A stretch of 30,483 nt of DNA from NCBI GenBank assembly GCA_009746045.1, contig RPFO01001976.1, positions 1 through 30,483 of the forward strand, read 5' to 3'. Under the pieces are notes generated by a model, which had not been told where the DNA came from, did not search any database, and was given only the letters and a program-made list of their open reading frames with translations. Made by a program: the position numbers and the translations under genes. This DNA comes from Mesostigma viride (Eukaryota > Streptophyta > Mesostigmatophyceae > Mesostigmatales > Mesostigmataceae). Below, in pieces: positions 11,595-20,196 of the stretch; the first letter of the stretch is position 1, and every line of letters begins with the position of its first letter.

Positions 11595-13035
11595 GATGGC
11601 GACCGCTTCTGGCGCATGGCCGAGTGCTACGTGCGGGGCAACACGATCAAGTACCTGCGCCTGCCCGATGAGGTGGGTGGGCGCACGCACGGTGCCGGCG
11701 CCGCACCACGGGGGAGTTGGGGGAACAGGGAGAAAGGGGGAGGTACCGGGTGCCGGACGAGGTGGGTGGCCGCATGCATAAGCACGGAGACTACAAGTGC
11801 TGGTGTCTCGTCACTGGGGGGCGATGAGCCTGGGGAAATGGGGGCAATGGGGGGATGGGGGCAATGGGGGGATGGGGGAATGGATGGGCTAGGCATGTCA
11901 CCAGCCGGATTAGGCAGCAGGCTGTATTGGGTTTGCCTGGTGCGGCAGGGACAGGGTGCAACGCCTGTTTCCCGGCTGGCATTCATCATGCCACATGGCT
12001 CATGGCAGGCGCCGATCATACTGGGTCGGTGGCTGCTTGGGCAGTGTATGCACCGGTTCTGTGCCTCTGTGGCAAGTACGCCCACGTCATGCGCGCCCCC
12101 CCCCGCATCACATCTTCCACTGCTGGAGTATCAAGGTGCCATTCAGCCTACAGCTGCCGGGGCCTACAGCTGTCAGGGGTTTCTTATCCGTGTGTGCCCT
12201 GGTGCAACGTGGATGAAAGATGTGCCTCGCACTGACCCGTGCCCACCCTTTCATGCATCCCCGTGCACACCCACCCACCCATTCCCTCCCCACCACTGGC
12301 ATCCCGCAGGTCATCGACAAGGTGCAGGAAGAGAGCGTCAAGCGCGCAGGTAAGGGGGGCCGTGACACGTCAGCAGGTTTGTCAGTCCCTGGGCTTGTTC
12401 GCTGCTTCACCCTGGGGGTCTGCTTTGGGGTTCCCTCTGATGTGCAAGTGGCCTGTGCACTTATGGGCACGCCCGCACCCTGTCACGCACGCCTATGGGC
12501 TCGCTCTGCTTGCCCATGTCCATGCACGATTTCAACCATGGCCACAGGCTGCCTGAGGGATTGCTTCCCGCTGGTTGCGCTAACCATGACCCCACCCTAG
12601 CCCTGCTACAACATTAGCCATTCGACATCTTCTCCGTCCTGCGCCTTGGAGCTGGTGCCAAAGTGTGGGGGCGTGTGGGGGCAACTGGATGTGGGGGAGG
12701 GGGTTCCGCGTGCGGGCGAAAGCCGTCACTAGCGGAGTGCACAATTGGGTTCACCAAATGCCACGCTGGCGCGCAGACGCCGTCATGCACACGACCCATG
12801 ACCCCTGTGCCTTGCCTCCCCCCTGTGTGCGTGGCGTGGCATTTGTTGGTGTGCAGATAAGCGCCCTGGGAACGTCACGCGCGGCCGCGGCAGGGGCCGC
12901 GTGGTGACGGGGGGGGGGCGGGGGGAGGACATGCCGGGGGGAGGCCGTGGGAGGGGGGGCGACGACCGTGGGGGCGGACCTGGGCCACGGGGAGGTGGCC
13001 GCGGTGGCAGAGGTGAGCGCTCACGATCTGTTTGA
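11595..13035 (+). CDS. LSM4: U6 snRNA-associated Sm-like protein LSm4, 3' part (exons 11595-11672, 12310-12349, 12857-13035)
   Basis: LSm4 is a subunit of the heteroheptameric LSm1-7 (cytoplasmic mRNA decapping and decay) and LSm2-8 (nuclear U6 snRNA binding) rings. Exon A (26 codons) starts [20 protein letters not shown] and ends LRLPDE. It carries the Sm2 motif with the invariant Arg-Gly (YVRGNT). Exon B encodes [13 protein letters not shown] plus one base. Exon C completes Asp (G|AT), reads [14 protein letters not shown] and continues as an RGG/GR-rich tail to a TGA at 13033-13035. Junctions are GT-AG: donors GTGGGTGGG at 11673 and GTAAGG at 12350, acceptors CCCGCAG ending at 12309 and GTGTGCAG ending at 12856. 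Phases are 0 and 1. The order [14 protein letters not shown] tail is what plant LSM4 shows, which fixes the identity. About 48 N-terminal residues, including Sm1, are missing and should lie upstream of the satellite. The 3' end is uncertain: splicing from a GTGAGC donor at 13013 to an acceptor ending at 13131 would give a different tail ending at TAG 13200-13202. Confidence 0.9.
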
Positions 13036-14457
13036 GGTGACGAGGAAGGGCTAATGGTAAGATGTATGAATAGCGAGGCCTGGAGGCGCGGGGGCAGAGG
13101 TGAGCGCTGGTTTGCCTTGTCCTGTCTATAGGCATGCACGGCTGTGTTGCCCCCCACCCCCCAGAACGGTGTCGAGAAGCAGCTCGCGGGTTCATCCTCT
13201 AGGGATGCCTTGTGCACCGCCACATGGCTGGCTTGTGTGTCACCGCCAAGGCACAGGTGACGAGGATACGGGAGAAGGAGAGGCAGGGGTTGTGAGCAGA
13301 GGCCAGGGCCTGCAACGTTGTTTATGCAACATGGTTTATGCGGTGGGGTGTGGCGGGTCGACTGGCAAGAAAGGAGGAATCAAGAAGATGCCAGCAGCGC
13401 ACAGGCCAGGGGGGAAAAGGCTTATGACGGAGGTGTTGTGACCTTTGTTTGTGTGAGCTGGCGCACGTGTGTCCCTTGGCCCTGGGGCACTTTGTGGCGT
13501 GTCCCAGCTCACACGGATGGCTTCATCTGTGGTCAGGGATTTGTCGCTGCTTGGGCACGAGGAAACAGGCCTACTAGCAGTCTCTTGTCTGTATGACTGC
13601 ATGGTTGTGGCTGAAGCACGGCTATCGCGCAGGAAGGAGTGTCCCCGATATGCCCACTGTACATGGATGGATGGGGATCTTGAATTTTTTTTTTTTGCAG
13701 CTGGAACCTTTGCATGCGGTTCTGTCAGATACAACCATCTAACCCCATGGTTTTGCTTATGACTTGATTGCATGGACCTGCCTGATCGCGCCGCAGGCCG
13801 GGGCCAAGCGTGATCAGAGGGAGCGGTTGTTGAGCGTTCTTGCACCGGCGACCGATGATTCTTGCAGAGACGGTGATCCGGCTGTCGTTCGCAGCCAGAT
13901 GGCTGTATGGTTCCCTGAGCGTGCTGGGAGGATGGCTCCCTTGTGTGTGCTGGGAGGATGGTTCCCTTGTGTGTGCTCACCTAACGAGGGTGAGGTATTT
14001 TTTGTGGAATGGTTTCATTCGCTGCTCTGGTACCATGGTGTTATTATCAGGTCCTAGGCTTATGGGGCAGCAGATTTAATTTTTTACAGCCTTTACATGT
14101 CATGGAAACTTCTAGACTCTAAGGTCGCAATGGGTTCAACCCTAGGGTTTTGTAAAAGATGAAGCGGAATGACAACCAGAGGCTTGAAACCGCAAGGGCC
14201 GCAGTTTCAGCACAGAATCTTGCGACAGTGTGCGTTGTTCTTGACTAGACAACAGAGCGAAAAGATAGTGGAAAATATCGGTATGTACTAGCTAGGCGCG
14301 CACCAGAACAACTAGTCAGCCTGCCACTGTCGATGGCTTGCCATGGCTTCAATGTTTGGAAGCATGGGGTGGGAGAGAGAAGCTTTGGGAGTGAATGTGG
14401 CTAAGTTGCTTTTTAAAACTTTTGCATATTCCTTTCAATGACAAAGAGCCTAATGTT
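13036..14457. other. Probable LSM4 3' UTR and downstream intergenic DNA
   Basis: No protein family is recognisable here on either strand. Visible details are a T-tract ending in an acceptor-like TTTTTGCAG (about 13685-13701), a 26-bp direct duplication containing GTGCTGGGAGGATGG (13921 and 13947), and a telomere-like palindrome AACCCTAGGGTT near 14140. A 214-codon open frame on the minus strand (13336-13980) is Ser/Thr/Pro/His-rich, partly overlaps the 26-bp duplication and resembles nothing known, so it is not called a gene. The T-tract plus AG could mark a further 3' UTR intron. Confidence 0.4.
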
Positions 14458-14467
14458 ATCTAGACCT

Positions 14468-14859
14468 CCTGACGTGGGCTGGGCCCAGTGATGTTAGACG
14501 CCGCAAGGCCCGCACCTTCAAAGAACAGCTAGTAGAGGACATGGGGGGCCTAGGCCTCTCCGTGGAAGATGATGGACAAGGCCAAGTGGGCCCAGGTCAT
14601 AGAGGACAACGAGCCCCCCCAGTGGGGAAGCGCCCGCGTGTGCAATCCCGCGGGAGGCACGCTAGATAGCTCCCCAGGTAGGGCAGCGTGCGGCTGCCTA
14701 GATAGATGTTGTAGTTAGAATGTTGTTAGATAGATGTAGTATGTAGCCAATGTAGATAGATTAGACCGGTAGGAATGTGTGCACCCATCCATCCATCCAT
14801 CGGGGTTAATGCTCCGTGACTCCCCAACGGGAGCACGAGTCTAATTAATTAATTAATTA
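14468..14859 (+). mobile_element. 5'-truncated non-LTR retrotransposon (LINE) 3' end with 10-bp TSD
   Basis: The insertion is bounded by identical 10-bp direct repeats, ATCTAGACCT at 14458-14467 and 14860-14869, the signature of target-primed reverse transcription. Inside, the plus strand encodes the C-terminal end of a LINE ORF2: RRRKARTFKEQLVEDMGGLG, then LSVED. After a one-base frameshift near 14569 it continues as MDKAKWAQVIEDNEPPQWGS. This ED..LGL...DA.DR.KW-type ending follows the reverse-transcriptase domain in many LINEs. A 3' UTR with a CATC run follows, then a hairpin CTCCC-CAAC-GGGAG (14820-14833), then a TTAA-repeat tail (about 14842-14859). The copy is dead: only about 65 codons of ORF2 remain and they are frameshifted. 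Confidence 0.85.
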
Positions 14860-14920
14860 ATCTAGACCTAGCATTAATTTACACGTGGACTTTACCTAGC
14901 ATGTCTGGCCATGAGTCACT

Positions 14921-15025
14921 CCCTTCATAAGTCACTCCCTTTTCACCTTTGCGGAGTGCCTGATCAGAATAAGTCACTCTCTTCATAAGTCAGTGCTTAT
15001 GAAGGGTCTCACTTCATAAGTCATT
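14921..15025. repeat. Short direct and inverted repeats of TTCATAAGTCA
   Basis: Several near-copies of TTCATAAGTCA or AAGTCACTC occur within 105 bp. Two of them are inverted and form a perfect 9-bp stem, CTTCATAAG (14981-14989) and CTTATGAAG (14996-15004), around the loop TCAGTG. No coding or mobile-element context is apparent. The rest of 15026-15274 shows nothing I can name. Confidence 0.6.
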
Positions 15026-15294
15026 ACTTTTGTGCCATGTGCGGGGGCATGTCATGGATCGAGTACCGTAGTAAGTGAGGCAACTATTCCTGGATCGACG
15101 CATGCGTTCCAACGTAGTGGAAGGACTAGGGAAATTAGGGTAGTTGTCTGAGAGGAAAGATGCGAATATCTGTAGGAAGACCTTCATGGAGGGAGACTGA
15201 TGGTACTGAACAAACAATAAAAAGGTTTATAGAATAAGAAAAGAATACACTTGTACATAGGGGTGAACAGAAGTATCAAGGAGACAACCAGCGC

Positions 15295-18023
15295 ATGGTT
15301 TTCGGCTCCGGCCCCCGCCCCGTCCTCCAGCATGCCATCCTCAACTCCCTTCTCGAGCGCTCTGACGGCGAGATCTGGGCTCCATCCATCTCCGCCCCCA
15401 CCCTCCGTTCCATCCTCGCGGAAGCCTTCCAGCAGCACGTGACCCCCCTTGCTGCCGACGTCGCAGCAATGGGTGGCACGCTGACTGCTGAACTTCCTCA
15501 CATTTCCACCGCCGCCGCCTCCACCTCCACTGCCATTTCCGCCTCCACTGCCGACATCAAAGCCCAGCTCCTCGACCTCGACCAACGCCTTCAAGCCACC
15601 GCCACCGCCCTTGAGAGCTTGCATGACACCGCCGGCCTCACCGCCCAGGCGGTGAAGGACATCGCCGCCCAGCCGGCGCCTGCTGGCCCGGCCGGCGATG
15701 CTCCCTCCACCTGGGCGGACTTGCTTAAGCAGCACACCACCTCCACCACCTCCACCATCACGGCACAACTCAAGCAACAAGCCCTCGACCTTCGCGAGGA
15801 AGCCGACATCGCCAGGCGCAGCCACAATGTCATCGTCAAGCACCTCGACCAGCCGGCAGGTGAGACCTCCACGAGCCTTCTTGAGGCCTTTAAGCGCGCC
15901 ATTTTTGCCCCCATGCTACTCACTGGTGAGCTGCACATGTCGGCTGTCCGCCTCCCCCGCGCGCGGGGGGGAAGGCTGGCCCGGCACCCGTGCTCCTCAC
16001 CTTTAAGTACCTGGCGGATAAGCTGGCGTTCCTTAACCCGTGTTTTTTTACAACGCGATACATCGCGTTGTAGGGTTAGAACGCGATGTATCGCGTTGTA
16101 ATCTGACACGTGGCAAACCTATTAAACATGTGATTTTTGGTCTGAAACTTTCAACATAGGTCAGAAACATCTCATAGAATTCAAGAAAAAATCCTGGTAT
16201 TTTTGGTATTTTTTTCTGTGACAGCTGCAAACAAATATATGTACCACTGAAATCAGGCATTTTCGCGGGACCCGTCTTCACCTTCGGAAGGTGAAGACGA
16301 CGGCGATGGCGGCAGGTAGATCTCGCCAGTTTTCGCGCGAATTTCAGTGGCTGTTGGGTGGCACGACCATGATGATGCGTTCAAAGGTTGATAATTAGGT
16401 TTCTACGAGTTTGTTGAGGTACTGGGGCAAAGGAAACGTAGTTTTTTCCAGTTTCTCACCCAACTTTCATGCGGAAACCCTGGAAACCGGCATACATATT
16501 ATTACGTCAAGACTCGGGTCTGCTGCGGCACCATGCTTGGTATTTCCATGGTGTTTCGACTTCTTAACGCATGTTTATTCATTCCGAACGCCCGGACTCT
16601 CGGCTAAACCGAGATTTGTGCAGACTTTTATTGGGTAGCTCCGGGCATGATGGTGCCTGCAAATAGCGTAAGGCGTGACCGAGGCTATTGCTACGGTATG
16701 CTGTGTTTTCCTGGAAATGGCCTCTGCCACCGGCTCAATAGTGCTTGCAGGCGTAAGTATATATCGTGTTTCTACCTAGTTTCTGCCAGTTTTCCACTTT
16801 ATATTTCTACCGACCTCTGCCCAGCCTCTCTAAGACCGCCATCCTACTCGACGTTGCTTGCATGTCAGCCATAGCAGGTTGCAGTTGTGCAGTATTTAGG
16901 TGCTGTATACGTCGTCAAGCCGTGCATATATCGTGAGGATTGGATGTTGATGGTTTATACTGCGTTGATTGTGCAAGAAGATCAGCTAGGTGCCCATAAT
17001 CATGGTGTATAATCATGTGTTGTTAGCATCTTGCTGGCCACCATTTGCTAGCATGCATTCCAGCGTCATCTTTGCCTGCATGTAAGCTCATGGATCACTC
17101 AACCTATCCAAGCCTTGCATTACACGTGCCTCTTTCTTTCAGTATTGCACGCGTTATGGAATGAAAACCCAGCACCTCCGTTCCCACGAGGCATGTGCTC
17201 AACACGTTGTGAGAGTGGATGATGCTTTGGCTATGGCTGCCTGATTCAGTCATATTAGGTCTTCCAGTCATGATGTTTGATGCATGATGTTTTATGCATG
17301 TTTGATGCTGTATAACTTATACAACACCTATTTTCAACGTTTTGATCCTCCAAGCTCGCTATGGCCCCGTTTATGGGGCTCGTGTCGTTGCGTCATGTTG
17401 TGAAGGGCTCTCATTTTTCCCACTGCGTTGTACTGCGTTGTAATTGTGATGCTAATGAAAAATAGCTCCAGTGGCCCAATGGGCCTGAGTTTTGTTTCAC
17501 AGAGCCTGCATATGTTGCCCCGATAGCTCGTGCAAGAAGCCAGATTTTTTTCATGAACCATTTGTGAATAAGCACATGACTTGTGACCTAGGGTCAAGAA
17601 ATCGCGGTCATGGTCAGACCCCCCCTGTATTCAAGCCAGTGTATCTCTCTAATGAATTTGCATTTTGTAGGTCTGAGTAGCTCAAAAAATCCTTTGATTT
17701 ATGGGCTTTCAGGAAAGTATATACATGACCATGAAAAAAAATTTTCCTTAGGTGCTATACGCGTTCAAAAAAAAGCTTACAACGCGATATATCGCGTTCT
17801 AATTAAAAAAACACGGGTTAATTAAATGCCGCAAGAAGCTCTCGGAGACTCGCTTCACGCTAGACGACGACTTGACCCTGGCCCAGCAACAACGGCGACG
17901 CGAGCTATGGCCGACCTACCTTCAGCTCCGGCAGAGCGCCAGGGGGAAGCCGGTATACTGGAGGGGGCGGTCATCCACGTTGACCACAAGCCCTGGCAGG
18001 CCCACCCTGCCACCTCAGACTAG
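15295..18023 (+). pseudogene. LINE ORF1-like nucleic-acid-binding protein, interrupted
   Basis: The frame opens at an ATG at the insertion junction (the A belongs to the target duplication) and reads about 220 codons. Residues 1-150 are Ala/Thr/Ser-rich with heptad-like leucines (AQLLDLDQRLQATATALESL), consistent with a coiled coil. After about residue 175 comes ARRSHNVIVKHLDQPAGETS and then LHMSAVRLPRA, resembling the RRM-like domain of LINE ORF1 proteins. A slip in a G-run near 15962-15972 shifts the frame; the continuation KAGPAPVLLTFKYLADKLAF is still recognisable. The reading frame is then split at 16033 by the TTAA element and resumes at 17822 as CRKKLSETRFTLDDDLTLAQ and QQRRRELWPTYLQL, ending at TAG 18021-18023. 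ORF1 proteins coat LINE RNA as a chaperone. The copy is non-functional. It is probably 5'-truncated, since the start coincides with the junction. Confidence 0.7.
16037..17817 (+). mobile_element. TTAA-flanked terminal-inverted-repeat element, piggyBac-like, non-autonomous
   Basis: The ends are perfect inverted repeats: CCCGTGTTTTTTT starts at 16037 and AAAAAAACACGGG ends at 17817. TTAA flanks the left end (16033-16036) and TTAATTAA the right (17818-17825). CCC...GGG ends at TTAA sites are the hallmark of the piggyBac superfamily, although Kolobok elements also use TTAA. Just inside both ends lie palindromes built from AACGCGAT and ATCGCGTT (16050-16071 and 16080-16097 on the left, 17781-17798 on the right). 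A 12-bp-stem hairpin, CGTCTTCACCTT with loop CGG, sits at 16273-16299. No frame longer than about 90 codons and no transposase motif is present, so it would depend on an enzyme encoded elsewhere. It splits the ORF1 frame of its host element. Confidence 0.8.
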
Positions 18024-18162
18024 GGAATATATACCAGTAGTGTAGATTAGTCAGGCTTAGCCTAGCATGTGGCCCACGCGCATGTGCGCCCATAATGGCC
18101 CCCATGGATGATGCCTTCAGAATTCTGCCAAGCCCTGCCTATAAGGGGACCCCCATGCATGT

Positions 18163-18663
18163 TGCAGGCCGGGCCCACTTCAAATGTTCCGAAAAGTGTG
18201 ACACTTTTTGTCGTTTTTTTGACTTTTTCGACGATCGTCACTCTGCAGAGTGATTCGTCGTGCGAAATCGTGCGAAATTGTGCGAAATTTGCTGAAATCG
18301 TGTGAAATTTGCTGAAATCGTGCGAATTTGTGCGAAATTTGCTGAAATCGTACGAAATTTCATGTGAAAAATGTCGACGGTAAAAAATTTTGATGTGCAC
18401 AACGTGTGTGAATTCATGCGAAATTTTGTCAAACGTCACTCCCCAAAACGACCCTTGGTTGAAATCCATGCGAAATCGTGCGAAATCATGCAAAATTGTG
18501 CGAAATCGTGCGGAATCGTGCGAAAATGTGTGAAAATTTTGCGAAAATCACGCGAAAATCACGCGAACTCGTGCGAATTTTTTTTTTTTTTTTGCGAAAA
18601 TAGCGAAAAAGTGTCACACACTTGGCTTGGACGGCGGAACCTTTGAAGTGGGCCCGGCCTGCA
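18163..18663 (+). mobile_element. 501-bp MITE-like element with long terminal inverted repeats
   Basis: The left end, TGCAGGCCGGGCCCACTTCA (18163 on), is repeated in reverse complement at the right end (…GAAGTGGGCCCGGCCTGCA, ending at 18663). The match continues with gaps through AAAGTGTGACACTTTTT to about 50 bp. TGCA at both outer edges could be a 4-bp target duplication or part of the repeat. The interior is AT-rich and full of direct repeats of CGTGCGAAAT and TTGCTGAAAT (18256-18355, 18470-18590), with a 13-15 nt T-run near 18578. There is no coding capacity. It lies in the 3' UTR of the ORF1-only element, so it is younger than that element. I cannot assign a superfamily from the ends alone. 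Confidence 0.8.
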
Positions 18664-19012
18664 TAAAGAATTTAGCCATGCTATGCCATGCAGAGAGACG
18701 CTCTCTGTCGAGAAGCCATGCCCTAGCTCTTGTATAGCCATGATGATCTTCCCCCACATGACATGCTCCCCCTTAGTTAGCTGGGCATAGCGTGATAGAT
18801 CATGAGGGTGCGGGTGCCCTGGTGCACCTAGAGCAAGGGTAGCTTACATTCCCACCCTTGCAGGAAGTAGCCTAGAATGTATTATAGGCCATATGCCCCT
18901 TCTCAGGGATATGTGCTTCAGATACTCCCAACGGAGTTATGTTTCTAATTAATTAATTAATTAATTAACCAGCGCAGGCCAGAAATCGGGAGACTCCGGA
19001 CCATGATAGCTC

Positions 19013-19246
19013 GAGCCTGCCGTTATCTTTTCTGCGTGTCCGAGTCGTTCAGGATGATGAAGAAGTATGGCTCTGGAAGCACGAGTAGTTGGCCTGTAAG
19101 AAAGTAAGTACCCTGGATTCGCTGATTGCACCGATTGCATCTCAATCCAGTTCTGAGACCTTGAAATTTCAAATTTTTCATTAAATCCCAAAAATAATAA
19201 AAAATCAATGTAGAAATGGGCATGTCGCAGATACATGAAATTTCAC
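19013..19246. other. Unassigned AT-richer spacer
   Basis: DNA between dispersed-motif copy A and the decayed minus-strand coding region. Open frames of 75 to 91 codons occur on the minus strand, but they overlap each other, show no motif and are not supported as genes. An AT-rich tract (about 19155-19215) is the only visible feature. Confidence 0.4.
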
Positions 19247-20089
19247 TCATACAACGACATTTCTGATGTTGAGGACTTCATCCAATAGCAAGATGTCAGG
19301 CTGTCTCTTCCGTGCATGGTCACGCAGCACTTTTGCAAGGAGCTCGTCATCTGTCAATTCAGGCGGCTCCTCGCGAGGCGGCTTGCTCACCTCCTCAATG
19401 TCAAAATAGGCCGTGCCTTGCGGGGCTCCGTGTGTGTTGCCCTCTTGGCGTTGAGCCACGCGGGCATCTGGGAGTACGGCTTCTAGCCGTCATCGTCTCA
19501 AAATATCGTTCGCGCGGATTGAACAGGGCGCTTTCCAGGCCACGTGCTACAGCAGACAATGAATGCTACCCGAGTCTTGGTTCTACCATGATCTCAAAAG
19601 CAGCTTGCACGCGTGGATATTCAAGACCCTTGCCCACCAAAAATCGGGCGTACAGCGAACATCACCCTGTCTTAAACATGTGCGCCAGGGTCTTGATGAG
19701 GCTATGTAGGCCTCAAGCTAACGCTGTTGTGATGCTTGTACCGGCATGTACTGCAGCACGCTCTAACAGGTTATATGCAGTCAGGAGACATCTGCCCTTC
19801 AGGGTGCATGGGCGACCCGTGCAATAAATATTCTACACGGTCTTCCTCTTTCTCCTGCTCATCAATATCATGGCAATATACAACATGTCAAATCCACTGT
19901 GCTCCTGAGATTTTAGCAAATATCCTATCATGCCGGAATAGTTCAGCTTGTAGCTGGACTTTACCTGCCTTGCCAAAATAGATGTCATAGTTCCCCTTGT
20001 CGTCAACTGGTTCCCCCCACCCGAGCATTTACTTTAATTTCTTTTTTACCGCAAATGGTGATGTAGCTTGCACATCTTTTAACATGTGG

Positions 20090-20196
20090 ATATGTGGATA
20101 TCAAGGAGACAACCAGCGCAGGCCAGAAATCGGATATGTGGATATGTGGATATGTGGATATGTGGATATGTGGATATGTGGATATGTGGATATGTT
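20090..20196. repeat. ATGTGGAT microsatellite interrupted by the dispersed motif
   Basis: Tandem 8-bp units (ATGTGGAT, equivalently GGATATGT) run from about 20090 to 20196. A 34-bp copy of the dispersed motif sits inside (20100-20133), with GGATAT on both of its sides. On the minus strand the array translates as HIHISTYP repeats and it separates two parts of the decayed coding region. Confidence 0.9.
20100..20133 (+). repeat. Dispersed 57-bp motif, copy B (34 bp)
   Basis: Begins ATCAAGGAGACAACCAGCGC and ends AAATCGG, identical to copies A and C over its length. It is embedded in the ATGTGGAT microsatellite, with the same unit on both sides, so it looks like a short insertion into a pre-existing array. 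Confidence 0.8.

Larger units (their letters stand above)
15296..18966 (+). mobile_element. ORF1-only LINE-like (HAL1-like) retroelement, with two nested DNA elements
   Basis: The element is flanked by identical 10-bp repeats AACCAGCGCA (15286-15295 and 18967-18976). The sequence on the two sides joins into a dispersed repeat seen elsewhere in the window, so the insertion boundaries are well supported. It carries a LINE ORF1-type reading frame, then a 3' UTR, a hairpin ACTCC-CAAC-GGAGT (18924-18937) and a TTAA-repeat tail (about 18946-18968). No ORF2 (endonuclease or reverse transcriptase) lies between ORF1 and the 3' end. Without the two nested elements (16037-17817 and 18163-18663) the element is about 1.4 kb. 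The last ~150 bp reappears as an independent insertion at 27084-27238. Either ORF2 was deleted, or this is a non-autonomous family moved by another LINE. Confidence 0.8.
15275..19012 (+). repeat. Dispersed 57-bp motif, copy A (split by the retroelement; halves 15275-15295 and 18967-19012)
   Basis: The left half ATCAAGGAGACAACCAGCGC starts at 15275. The right half, CCAGCGCAGGCCAGAAATCG and on to TAGCTC, ends at 19012. The ORF1-only element sits between them with a duplicated AACCAGCGCA. The joined sequence matches copies at 20100-20133 and 27518-27574, which independently confirms the insertion boundaries. Confidence 0.75.

Noticed and set aside
11451-12353. A continuous 300-codon plus-strand frame as a single gene
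   Set aside because: It contains the LSM4 exon at 11595-11672 in frame but runs through the intron, and exon B is in another frame. The conserved protein requires splicing.
13336-13980. 214-codon minus-strand gene
   Set aside because: Low-complexity Ser/Thr/Pro/His composition, overlap with a 26-bp duplication and no motif; likely chance in GC-rich DNA.
14135-14150. Interstitial telomere repeat (AACCCTAGGGTTT)
   Set aside because: Only a single palindromic instance, with no tandem TTTAGGG units.
15184-15843. 219-codon minus-strand frame with Gly-rich segments
   Set aside because: It is the antisense of the ORF1-like coding region, whose plus-strand reading has recognisable LINE ORF1 character and continues after the nested insertion.
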